A stretch of 12,424 nucleotides of DNA from an uncultured archaeon A07HN63 (GTDB taxonomy: Archaea; Halobacteriota; Halobacteria; Halobacteriales; Haloferacaceae): the NCBI GenBank assembly GCA_000496215.1, contig KI543219.1, forward strand, positions 255,378 through 267,801, read 5' to 3'. The notes under the pieces are model-generated. The model ran no database searches, was not told the origin of the DNA, and saw nothing but the letters and a program-made list of their open reading frames with translations. The position numbers and the translations under genes are program-made. Positions 6,537 to 12,424 of the stretch are shown here, in pieces (within the stretch, counting starts at the first letter, position 1; every line of letters begins with the position of its first letter).

Positions 6537-7451
6537 ATGGAGACGGGCGCTATCTCGGTTGACGACCTTGCCGGCCCCTTCGACCTGCAGGCGACCGTCG
6601 AAAGCGGGCAAAGCTACCTCTGGAGCCGGCTCGACGGGAAAATGTACACGACCGACGCCGCCCACGGTGGGCAGGCGTGGTACGAGACTGTCGTCCCGCC
6701 GCTCGATGGCGTCTCCGACGAACAGGCTGTCGTCCGCGTTCGACAGGTCGACGACGAGATCGAGTGGGAGTCGACGACGGATGCCGTCCCGATTCTCACT
6801 CACCTGCTGCGGCTCGACGACGATTTGCGGGCAATCATGGCCGACACACCGGACGAGCCGCTAATCGACCGCGCCTTCGAGGCGTACAGCGGGCTTCGAC
6901 TCGTTCGCGACCCACCGTTTGCCTGCCTCATCTCGTTTATCTGTTCGGCCCAGATGCGCGTGAGCCGGATTCACGGGATGCAGCAACGACTCGCCGCGGA
7001 GTACGGCGAATCTGTCGAGTTCGACGGCCGCACGTATCAGGCGTTTCCGACGCCCGACGCGCTGGCTGCCCGCACTGAGAGCGAGTTGCGCGATCTGAGT
7101 CTCGGCTACCGCGCGCCGTACGTCCAGCGGACGGCCGAACTGGTCGCCGACGGCGAGGCCGACCCGGCAGCGGCCAGAGCGCTGGGGTACGAGGCGGCCC
7201 GCGAGTACCTGACCCAGTTTGTCGGCGTCGGCCAGAAGGTCGCCGACTGCGTGTTGCTGTTCTCGCTTGGCTTTCTCGAGGCCGTCCCGCTGGACACGTG
7301 GATTCGGACCGCTATCGAGGACCATTACCCCGACTGCGAGCAGGGGAGCTACGACGCCACCTCGCGGGCGATCCGCGAGCGATTCGGCGGCGAGTACGCC
7401 GGCTACGTCCAGACCTACGTCTTTCATTATCTCCGCAACGGCGGCGAATAG
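6537..7451 (+). CDS. ogg: 8-oxoguanine DNA glycosylase/AP lyase (OGG1-type)
   Basis: Base-excision repair enzyme that removes 8-oxoguanine and cuts the abasic site by beta-elimination. It has 304 aa. Residues about 8-115 are the OGG N-terminal domain (FDLQATVESGQSYLWSR). Residues about 120-300 are the helix-hairpin-helix GPD fold: PFACLISFICSAQMRVSRI, then the hairpin FVGVGQKVADCVLLFSLGF and VPLDTWI. The Schiff-base lysine is K234 and the catalytic Asp is D253, 19 residues apart as in human OGG1 (K249/D268). ATG 6537 is chosen because the open frame continues upstream only through malQ coding sequence and OGG homology starts here. The 56-bp gap to malQ has a CTTTTTG tract at 6527-6533 and no strong TATA box, so cotranscription with malQ is possible. 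Confidence 0.92.
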   Translation: METGAISVDDLAGPFDLQATVESGQSYLWSRLDGKMYTTDAAHGGQAWYETVVPPLDGVSDEQAVVRVRQVDDEIEWESTTDAVPILTHLLRLDDDLRAIMADTPDEPLIDRAFEAYSGLRLVRDPPFACLISFICSAQMRVSRIHGMQQRLAAEYGESVEFDGRTYQAFPTPDALAARTESELRDLSLGYRAPYVQRTAELVADGEADPAAARALGYEAAREYLTQFVGVGQKVADCVLLFSLGFLEAVPLDTWIRTAIEDHYPDCEQGSYDATSRAIRERFGGEYAGYVQTYVFHYLRNGGE

Positions 7452-7493
7452 CCCGCTGGCAGCCGATTCGAGCGACATGGCGGGTGGGCGAAC

Positions 7494-7500
7494 TTTCATA
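7494..7500 (+). promoter_or_regulatory. TATA box of the UPF0212 gene
   Basis: TTTCATA is centred 28 bp upstream of ATG 7525. This supports that start rather than the in-frame ATG at 7478, which would lie upstream of the box. Confidence 0.5.
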
Positions 7501-7524
7501 CCTGCCGACGGGGTAGAAACAGAT

Positions 7525-7962
7525 ATGGACTGCCGCGTTGTCGTCGAGGCCGCTGTCTCGGTGTACGATGTCGAAACCGTCGACGAGGCCGTCCGCATTG
7601 CGATCTCGAAGACCGGCGAGCTGCTGAACCCGGATCTCAACTACGTCGAGATCGACATCGGGTCGCCAACCGGGCCGGACGGCGAGGAGCTCCCGGCGGC
7701 CTACGTCGTCGCCGACGAGGCACTCGTCGCCCTTGAGTTGACGATGGACGTGTTCAACGTCGAACAGGAGGAACACGCCAAACGAGTCGCCCGCACGGAG
7801 ATCGGCAAGCGGCTGAGCGAGATTCCCCTCGAAGTGGTCACCGTCGAGGAAATTCCCGAGGACGAGGTCGAGGGAAAAAACGAGACTGACGAGTCGGAAG
7901 GCGATGAATCAGTCGGCGACGGCGACACCGGAGACGGCGACACTGGAGACGACAACACCTGA
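7525..7962 (+). CDS. UPF0212 (DUF555) family protein with acidic repeat tail
   Basis: A conserved archaeal protein of unknown function, 145 aa. The core (residues 1-115) is typical: MDCRVVVEAAVSVYDVETVDEAVRIAISKTG, LNPDLNYVEIDIG, ADEALVALEL and VFNVEQEEHAKRVARTEIG. As I recall, non-halophilic members carry a CPxCGE-type pair of cysteines in the middle; here that place reads TGPDGEE and the only cysteine is C3, so metal binding is unlikely. Residues 116-145 are an acidic Asp/Gly/Thr tail made of pentapeptide repeats (DGDTG, DGDTG, DDNT). The fifth codon of the third unit is TGA, and the same 15-bp repeat runs on in frame for three more units past the stop (to 8007). The tail is therefore probably truncated by one substitution (GGA to TGA). 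Start ATG 7525 fits the TATA box at 7494-7500. Confidence 0.87.
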   Translation: MDCRVVVEAAVSVYDVETVDEAVRIAISKTGELLNPDLNYVEIDIGSPTGPDGEELPAAYVVADEALVALELTMDVFNVEQEEHAKRVARTEIGKRLSEIPLEVVTVEEIPEDEVEGKNETDESEGDESVGDGDTGDGDTGDDNT

Positions 7963-8007
7963 GGCGACGACATTGGGGGCGACGACACCGTGGGCGACGA
8001 TACCGGC
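7918..8007 (+). repeat. Six 15-bp tandem units spanning the UPF0212 stop codon
   Basis: In the UPF0212 frame the units encode DGDTG, DGDTG, DDNT-stop, GDDIG, GDDTV and GDDTG (15 bp each from 7918). The stop at 7960-7962 sits where the other units have Gly or Val codons. The frame stays open to TGA 8191-8193. Confidence 0.8.
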
Positions 8008-8058
8008 GAACAAGAGGAGCCAGCGCTGAACAGGACCCTTCGTACGCGCCTCGGCGTC

Positions 8059-8157
8059 TCACCACGCATGCAAACCCACACCAGTCCGGTCGGGATCGAT
8101 TTCAAGAGTCAGTGTCTTGTCGCCGGTCTCGACAACGAACACGGCAGGATGGTCCAT
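8059..8157 (-). CDS. Possible 32-aa small ORF, minus strand
   Basis: The minus strand encodes a 32-residue reading starting MDHPAVFVVETGDKTLTLEI and ending with GVGLHAW and TGA. It is acidic and starts about 30 bp downstream of a TATA-like CAATATAGT (8184-8192), which would give a nearly leaderless transcript. I recognise no family. It overlaps on the other strand the segment proposed as a decayed HFX_2341-type start; both readings cannot easily be real. GC at third positions is only about two thirds, weaker than in neighbouring genes. Confidence 0.25.
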   Translation of the reverse strand: MDHPAVFVVETGDKTLTLEIDPDRTGVGLHAW

Positions 8158-8193
8158 TCCCAACCGGAACGCAAGGGAACCCGACTATATTGA
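8068..8193 (+). pseudogene. Possible decayed N-terminal fragment of an HFX_2341-type gene
   Basis: The reading from ATG 8068 begins MQTHTSPVGIDF and, after a small gap, has LVAGL. The intact gene at 10118 begins MQTHIVPVGFDY and then has LIAPL. The first 36 bases agree at 28 positions without gaps and both begin at an ATG. Similarity fades after about 8130, and the frame stops at 8191-8193. This fits a truncated second copy; chance similarity between GC-rich coding-like sequences is not excluded. Confidence 0.35.
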
Positions 8194-8238
8194 AAAGATT
8201 TCTTCTTCGATATGTAACTCTGTTCATCTTCAACACTT

Positions 8239-8246
8239 GTATATGG
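8239..8246 (+). promoter_or_regulatory. TATA box of the DUF3311/symporter operon
   Basis: GTATATGG-like sequence within the AT-rich stretch 8185-8270, centred about 29 bp upstream of ATG 8272. It predicts a leader of only a few bases. Confidence 0.55.
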
Positions 8247-8271
8247 GTAGAGACACTACAGTATTCAACAG

Positions 8272-8496
8272 ATGCGTACCGCTAGAGCGGTCGGCTGGGG
8301 TCTCGTCACGGTCGTCATGGTTGCCCTCGCAGTCCCGTGGTTCCTGTGGGGGTCAAGTGCCGTGGTCGCCGGGCTCCCGATCTGGGTCTGGTGGCACGTC
8401 GGCTGGCTGGCGCTGATATCGACCGTCTTCTACGCGTTCACCCGGACAGACTGGGGGATCGGCGTCGAAACGAACGGCGGTGAGATCGATGGCTAA
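8272..8496 (+). CDS. DUF3311-type small membrane protein, symporter accessory
   Basis: A 74-aa membrane protein with two predicted helices: residues about 6-27 (VGWGLVTVVMVALAVPWFLWG) and about 31-57 (VVAGLPIWVWWHVGWLALISTVF), with a short charged C-terminus (RTDWGIGVETNGGEIDG). The W-rich turn before the second helix and the position immediately before a sodium:solute symporter are characteristic of DUF3311 proteins, thought to assist the symporter; the mechanism is not known to me. Its last 8 bases (ATGGCTAA) overlap the symporter start, so the two are translationally coupled. The promoter at 8239-8246 serves both genes. Confidence 0.85.
   Translation: MRTARAVGWGLVTVVMVALAVPWFLWGSSAVVAGLPIWVWWHVGWLALISTVFYAFTRTDWGIGVETNGGEIDG
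8479..8483 (+). promoter_or_regulatory. Ribosome binding site deciding the symporter start
   Basis: GGTGA (followed by GATC) matches the haloarchaeal anti-Shine-Dalgarno and lies 5 nt before ATG 8489. It overlaps the in-frame GTG at 8480, so ATG 8489 is the likely start. Confidence 0.6.
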
Positions 8497-10030
8497 CGCG
8501 GGGCTGCAGCTGGGTATCATCGCCGCCTACCTGCTGGTCGCGCTGGCTGTCGGACTGGTCGCCTACCGCGTCACCGACCGGACCGCCGAGGACTACTTTC
8601 TGGCGAGTCGGTCATTTGGCACGGTCGTGCTGCTGTTCACGACGTTCGCCACGCTCCTGTCGGCGTTCACGTTCTTCGGCGGCCCGAACCTTGCGTACAA
8701 TGCCGGCCCCGAGTGGATTCTCGTTATGGGGCTGATGGATGGCGTCATCTTCGCCGTCCTCTGGTACGTCATCGGCTACAAGCAGTGGCTCGTCGGCAGG
8801 GCCAACGGGTACGTCACCCTCGGAGAGATGCTCGGTGACCGCTTCGGCTCCGTCGGCCTGCGCGTTCTCGTTGCCGGCATCAGCCTCTTCTGGCTGATCC
8901 CGTACGTGATGCTGCAACAGCAGGGCGCGGGAACGGCCGTGACGGCGCTGACTGAGGGTGCAGTTCCCTACTGGGCTGGCGCGGGCGGCATCACGTTGTT
9001 CATGATTCTCTACGTCGCTGTCTCCGGGATGCGTGGCGTTGCCTGGACGGACACGCTCCAGGGCGTGTTCATGCTCGGGATGGTCTGGCTGGCGCTCGCC
9101 TGGGTGCTCGCGGCGGTCGGTGGCCCCTCGGCCGCGACGAGCGCACTCGCCGAGAGCAATCCCGAGTTCCTCTCGCTCGGCGGCGGTCTGTACTCGCCCG
9201 CGTTCATTATCTCGACGGCGGTGTCCATCGCGTTCGGCGTGACGATGTTCCCGCAGGTGAACCAGCGGTTCTTCGTTGCCGGGTCGAAGACGGTGTTCAA
9301 GCGCACGTTCGTGCTCTGGCCCGTACTGGTCCTGTTGCTGTTCGTCCCCGCGTTCATGCTCGGCGCGTGGGCGCAGGGACTCGGTATCGTCGCGGAGCAG
9401 GGTGAGAACATCCTCCCGCTGTTGCTGAACGAGTACACGCCCGCATGGTTCGCGGCACTGGTCGTCGCCGGCGCGATGGCTGCGATGATGTCCTCCAGCG
9501 ATTCGATGTTGCTCTCCGGCTCCTCGTACCTCACTCGCGACGTCTACCGACAGGTCGCCACCGGCATCACCGACCGTCGCGAGGCACTGGTCGGGCAGGC
9601 CGGCGTCGTCGCCATCGCGCTCATTTCCTTCGGGCTAAGCCTGTTCCAGCCCGCAACACTGGTCGAGATCGGGGACACCGCCTTCGGCGGGTTCGCACAG
9701 CTCGCGCTGCCAATCGTCGTCGCACTGTACTGGCAGGGGACGACCCGCACGGGAATGTACGCCGGGGTCGTCGGGAGCCAGGTGTTCTACACCCTCTCTG
9801 TGCTGCCGTTTGGCGTGTTCGAGTCCGTGCCAGTCATCCGGCTGTTGGCCGCGCTTGCGACCCTGCTCCCGGAGAGCTACGTCCTCCCGTTCGCCCCAGG
9901 CCTCGGCGGGTTCCAGCCATCGGTCGTCGGGATGGGTCTGGGTCTGGCCCTGACCGTCGCCGCCTCGGCGCTGACCTCCGCCAGCGCCACCGAGGACGCC
10001 ACCGCCTACGAGGGTCTTTCGGCCGACTGA
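8489..10030 (+). CDS. Sodium:solute symporter (SSS family)
   Basis: Integral membrane secondary transporter of 513 aa with about 13 hydrophobic helices, importing an organic solute with Na+. SSS signatures include the start (AAYLLVALAVGLVAYRVTDRTAEDYFLASRS), TFFGGPNLAYNAGPEW near the first Na+/substrate region, and the Na2-site segment GAMAAMMSSSDSMLLSGSSYLTRDVYR with S335-D338-S339. SSS members paired with DUF3311 proteins include monocarboxylate (MctP-like) carriers, so an organic acid is a reasonable guess, but the substrate cannot be read from sequence. The start is ATG 8489, with the RBS at 8479-8483 and an 8-bp overlap with the DUF3311 gene. The frame is intact; the C-terminus ends in a short Ser/Ala/acidic tail. 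It is followed after 87 bp by the HFX_2341-type gene, which has its own TATA box. Confidence 0.93.
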   Translation: MANAGLQLGIIAAYLLVALAVGLVAYRVTDRTAEDYFLASRSFGTVVLLFTTFATLLSAFTFFGGPNLAYNAGPEWILVMGLMDGVIFAVLWYVIGYKQWLVGRANGYVTLGEMLGDRFGSVGLRVLVAGISLFWLIPYVMLQQQGAGTAVTALTEGAVPYWAGAGGITLFMILYVAVSGMRGVAWTDTLQGVFMLGMVWLALAWVLAAVGGPSAATSALAESNPEFLSLGGGLYSPAFIISTAVSIAFGVTMFPQVNQRFFVAGSKTVFKRTFVLWPVLVLLLFVPAFMLGAWAQGLGIVAEQGENILPLLLNEYTPAWFAALVVAGAMAAMMSSSDSMLLSGSSYLTRDVYRQVATGITDRREALVGQAGVVAIALISFGLSLFQPATLVEIGDTAFGGFAQLALPIVVALYWQGTTRTGMYAGVVGSQVFYTLSVLPFGVFESVPVIRLLAALATLLPESYVLPFAPGLGGFQPSVVGMGLGLALTVAASALTSASATEDATAYEGLSAD

Positions 10031-10086
10031 CCGCCCTGTCACCGGGGACGAGTGTACGGTCGACGGGCGGGGTATAGAACTCGAAG

Positions 10087-10093
10087 GCTTAAC
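10087..10093 (+). promoter_or_regulatory. TATA box of the HFX_2341-type gene
   Basis: GCTTAAC is centred about 27 bp upstream of ATG 10118, supporting a leaderless transcript from that codon. Confidence 0.55.
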
Positions 10094-10117
10094 ACCTCGA
10101 CAACAGTAGATGATCGT

Positions 10118-11017
<900 letters not shown>

Positions 11018-11146
11018 TTAGAGGGCAGTGCCGACGAGCTGGACGAGCAGGCCGACGGCAAACACCGCGATCAACAGCACCGTCGTCACGACGACCGCCG
11101 GCGATAGCTCCGTTTCCTCTCTCGTGATATACTGCTCGACTTCCAT
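11018..11146 (-). CDS. 42-aa single-span membrane microprotein
   Basis: The minus strand from ATG 11146 to TAA 11018 encodes 42 residues: a charged N-terminus MEVEQYITREETELSP, then one hydrophobic helix of about 25 residues beginning AVVVTTVLLIAVFAVGLLVQ and ending near GTAL. A TATA-like GTTAAC (11171-11176) is centred about 27 bp upstream, as for a leaderless gene. Codon use and the acidic N-terminus fit a real haloarchaeal gene. Its stop abuts that of the convergent HFX_2341-type gene (TAATTA, 11015-11020). I do not recognise the family. An N-out or N-in single-pass membrane protein is predicted; function unknown. Confidence 0.7.
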   Translation of the reverse strand: MEVEQYITREETELSPAVVVTTVLLIAVFAVGLLVQLVGTAL

Positions 11147-11170
11147 ACCAGTGGGCTATCGCGGCCGGCA

Positions 11171-11176
11171 GTTAAC
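11171..11176 (-). promoter_or_regulatory. TATA-like box of the microprotein gene
   Basis: GTTAAC on the minus strand, preceded by a purine-rich AAAGG element like a BRE, about 27 bp upstream of ATG 11146. Confidence 0.4.
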
Positions 11177-11223
11177 CCTTTAGTTCGAGACCGTCCGGTG
11201 AGTCGTTGTTTGACCACCACAAC

Positions 11224-11230
11224 GATTATT
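11224..11230 (+). promoter_or_regulatory. TATA box of the toxin-antitoxin locus
   Basis: GATTATT is centred at 11227, predicting transcription near 11254, within the dyad at 11243-11261. It is flanked by two copies of GACCACC (11212-11218 and 11234-11240) spaced 22 bp, about two helical turns. Confidence 0.5.
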
Positions 11231-11242
11231 GGCGACCACCGC

Positions 11243-11261
11243 GTTGTCCTACATGGACAAC
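11243..11261. promoter_or_regulatory. Operator-like dyad of the toxin-antitoxin locus
   Basis: GTTGTCCTACATGGACAAC has perfect 7-bp arms around TACAT and covers the predicted transcription start. Toxin-antitoxin operons are commonly autorepressed by the antitoxin; the wHTH antitoxin encoded at 11559 is the natural candidate to bind here. Confidence 0.55.
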
Positions 11262-11272
11262 ATAGATGGCCC

Positions 11273-11578
11273 ATGCCGGCGACGAAAATCTTCGAGGCCG
11301 ACGACGAGTACTCGGCCGGCGACCGGTGGGAAGCCCTCGTGTAGGATGTCCCACAGAGTGAGGCATTCCCGAGCGGACTGAAGTACAGCTTCCAGTACCT
11401 CGGGCCGGCCGACGAAGAAATCCTCCGGTACGACAACGCGAACGACGCCCACGGCATCGGGCGACACCACCGCCATTACCGGGGCACGGTCGACGGAATC
11501 GAGTTTGAGGGGCTGCGATCACACATCGATAGATTCCTCACCGAGGTCGAAACCATCCATGAGCAAGAATTCGCCTGA
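11273..11578 (+). pseudogene. TumE-type toxin gene interrupted by an amber codon
   Basis: From ATG 11273 the frame reads MPATKIFEADDEYSAGDRWEALV, then TAG at 11342-11344, and resumes in the same frame with DVPQSEAFPSGLKYSFQYLG, ILRYDNANDAHGIGRHHRHYRG and IEFEGLRSHIDRFLTEVETIHE to TGA 11576-11578. Total length would be 101 codons, the usual size of TumE-family (DUF6516-like) toxins; the YDN...HRHYRG core followed by a C-terminal helix is typical. No frameshift is present, only codon 24. A Trp codon (TGG to TAG) is the likely ancestor. There is no in-frame Met after the stop, so reinitiation is unlikely. The 3' end overlaps the antitoxin gene by 20 bp, the normal arrangement of this pair. Either the toxin has been recently inactivated or the TAG is suppressed. 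Confidence 0.75.
11543..11547 (+). promoter_or_regulatory. Possible ribosome binding site of the antitoxin gene
   Basis: GAGGT, complementary to the 16S rRNA 3' end, lies 11 nt before ATG 11559 within the toxin frame. The spacing is somewhat long. It would matter because toxin translation now ends 214 nt upstream. Confidence 0.4.
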
Positions 11579-12008
11579 TCACGCCCACGAACCGCCCGAA
11601 GACGCCGAGTACCCCGCGACGCTTCGCATCACGTCAAAGCCGTTTGCGGAGCACAAGGAGCGCACGCTCGATCGTGCCGAACGGTGGGAAGATGGCGAAT
11701 CGGTTCCCCACGTCGTCAACTTTCAGGATGCCAGCCGGCTCCAGCGGATCTTCACGCCGCGTCGCTTGGAACTGGTGCGTAGCCTGATGGACGAGCCGGC
11801 CGAAAGCATGCGCGCCCTCGCCGACCGGCTGGACCGCGACGTGCGACAGGTCCACGACGACCTCCAGCTCCTCAACGAGTATCGCATCGTCCACTTCCAC
11901 GAGGAAGGCGGCGCAAAACAGCCGCACGTCCCCTACGAGTCGGTGGAAATCGAGGTCGAACTCACGAAATCGGTCGGGGACGCAGCTGAATCGTCGACAT
12001 CGGCGTGA
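11559..12008 (+). CDS. HVO_A0114-type winged-helix antitoxin
   Basis: A 149-aa predicted DNA-binding antitoxin. The first 65 residues are polar (ATLRITSKPFAEHKERTLDRAERWEDGE, then VPHVVNFQDASRLQRIFTP). Residues about 70-110 are a winged helix: RRLELVRSLMDEPAESMRALADRL, then recognition helix DVRQVHDDLQLLNEYRIVHF. The C-terminus carries VPYESVEIEVEL. This layout matches haloarchaeal HVO_A0114-family DNA-binding proteins that partner TumE toxins. The start ATG 11559 lies 20 bp inside the toxin frame, with GAGGT upstream. The gene is intact while the toxin gene is not, so the protein may persist as an orphan antitoxin or act on related toxins elsewhere. It probably represses the locus through the dyad at 11243-11261. 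Confidence 0.82.
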   Translation: MSKNSPDHAHEPPEDAEYPATLRITSKPFAEHKERTLDRAERWEDGESVPHVVNFQDASRLQRIFTPRRLELVRSLMDEPAESMRALADRLDRDVRQVHDDLQLLNEYRIVHFHEEGGAKQPHVPYESVEIEVELTKSVGDAAESSTSA

Positions 12009-12107
12009 ATTTCGGTGGCGTCAGACGCGTGGACCCGGCGATAGCTGCCGTCTGGTGAAGTATCGACAGTTCCGACTGCTATCCGATGCGGTCTGTGAGT
12101 AATATAA

Positions 12108-12178
12108 TGGGACTGCCGAGAGTCGAACTCAGGTCCTACGGACCCCATCCGCAGAGGATACCACTACCCCACAGTCCC
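12108..12178 (-). tRNA. tRNA-Pro (anticodon GGG)
   Basis: A 71-nt tRNA on the minus strand without intron. Acceptor arms are GGGACTG and CAGTCCC with discriminator A; the anticodon loop ATGGGGT reads GGG (proline CCC); the T-loop is TTCGACT. CCA is not encoded. It lies 102 bp from the end of a probable cbf5 gene on the same strand. Confidence 0.95.
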
Positions 12179-12203
12179 GCATCCACGGAAACGCGAGGCG
12201 ATT

Positions 12204-12210
12204 GTTTAAC
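12204..12210 (-). promoter_or_regulatory. TATA box of tRNA-Pro
   Basis: GTTAAAC on the minus strand, centred about 29 bp upstream of the tRNA 5' end and preceded by a purine-rich AAAGGT BRE-like element. It separates tRNA-Pro transcription from the upstream protein gene. Confidence 0.5.
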
Positions 12211-12278
12211 ACCTTTGTTTCGGTCGTCGTCGCCGACTGTGTCGGGTGGTTTGGATGGACTGAATCGACGAAATCGGC

Positions 12279-12424
12279 TCAGACCAACACCCGTTCGAGA
12301 TCGACCACGAGACCGCTGTCGGCGTCGGGATCGCCGACGAGCGTGCCGAGACAGACCGCGCTCCCGTTCGGCGTGTAACAGGCCACCAGCGGGTCGTCGC
12401 CCTCGGCGGCATCGTCGTCGGTCG
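12279..12424 (-). CDS. C-terminus of a PUA-domain protein, probably Cbf5 (partial)
   Basis: The last 48 codons of a minus-strand gene that runs off the window edge: TDDDAAEGDDPLVACYTPNG, then AVCLGTLVGDPDADSGLVVD and LERVLV before TGA 12279-12281. The pattern of a strand with A-V-x-L-G followed by a final G-x-V-V-D-x-E-R-V-hydrophobic ending is that of the C-terminal PUA domain of archaeal Cbf5, the pseudouridine synthase of H/ACA RNPs. Other PUA proteins (TruB relatives, archaeosine transglycosylase) cannot be excluded from this fragment alone. Asp-rich insertions fit a halophile. tRNA-Pro follows downstream on the same strand. Confidence 0.55.
   Translation of the reverse strand, partial: TDDDAAEGDDPLVACYTPNGSAVCLGTLVGDPDADSGLVVDLERVLV

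Noticed and set aside
6861..7640. 259-codon minus-strand open frame opposite ogg and UPF0212
   Set aside because: It spans two real genes and their promoter without recognisable motifs; antisense shadow.
11253..11382. ATG 11253 as a leaderless start in another frame, exactly 27 bp after the TATA box
   Set aside because: It gives an Arg/Ser-rich peptide unlike haloarchaeal proteins and lies in the operator dyad; the TumE-type frame begins at ATG 11273.

Overview
The window looks like chromosomal DNA from a haloarchaeon (class Halobacteria). The evidence is strongly acidic proteins (Asp/Glu-rich, codons ending mostly in G or C), TATA boxes about 27 bp upstream of start codons with almost no leader, few Shine-Dalgarno sites, archaeal-type tRNAs, and several families largely restricted to haloarchaea or archaea (CdpB-like PRC-barrel protein, UPF0212, HFX_2341-type regulator, HVO_A0114-type antitoxin). 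I cannot name the genus.

Layout. 1-1260: an HD-domain phosphohydrolase of the dNTPase/SAMHD1-like group. 1316-1501: tRNA-Lys(CTT) on the minus strand, with a 25-bp exact copy of its 3' end 110 bp away, like a collapsed integration site. 1695-3143: a TrkA-N/DHH-DHHA1 protein with altered catalytic motifs. It converges on a 96-aa PRC-barrel protein (3140-3430, minus) resembling the cell-division CdpB proteins; the two stop codons overlap in one CTAG. 3657-4499 (minus): a winged-helix regulator with a FilR1-like middle domain. 4500-4992: a gene-poor region with an AT-rich island, a hairpin and short repeats. 4993-6480: 4-alpha-glucanotransferase (malQ). 6537-7451: 8-oxoguanine DNA glycosylase (ogg). 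7525-7962: a UPF0212 protein whose repetitive acidic tail is cut by an in-repeat TGA. 7963-8271: a decayed stretch that may hold the start of a second HFX_2341-type gene. 8272-10030: a DUF3311 small membrane protein translationally coupled to a sodium:solute symporter. 10118-11017: an HFX_2341/DUF6293-type protein, CARF-like Rossmann domain plus winged helix, converging on an unlisted 42-aa single-span membrane microprotein (11018-11146, minus). 11273-12008: a TumE-type toxin gene broken by a single amber codon, overlapping an intact HVO_A0114-type wHTH antitoxin. 12108-12178 (minus): tRNA-Pro(GGG). 12279-12424 (minus): the C-terminus of a PUA-domain protein, probably Cbf5.

How they relate. 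Most genes are independent single-gene housekeeping units with their own leaderless promoters. True two-gene units are the DUF3311/symporter pair and the toxin/antitoxin pair. The region from about 7918 to 12008 has an accessory character: a repeat-driven truncation, a possible gene remnant, a transporter cassette, a CARF-like sensor outside any CRISPR locus, a microprotein and a decaying toxin-antitoxin module. The strongest observations are the amber-inactivated toxin with retained antitoxin and operator-like dyad, the tRNA-Lys att-like duplication, and the truncated UPF0212 repeat tail.
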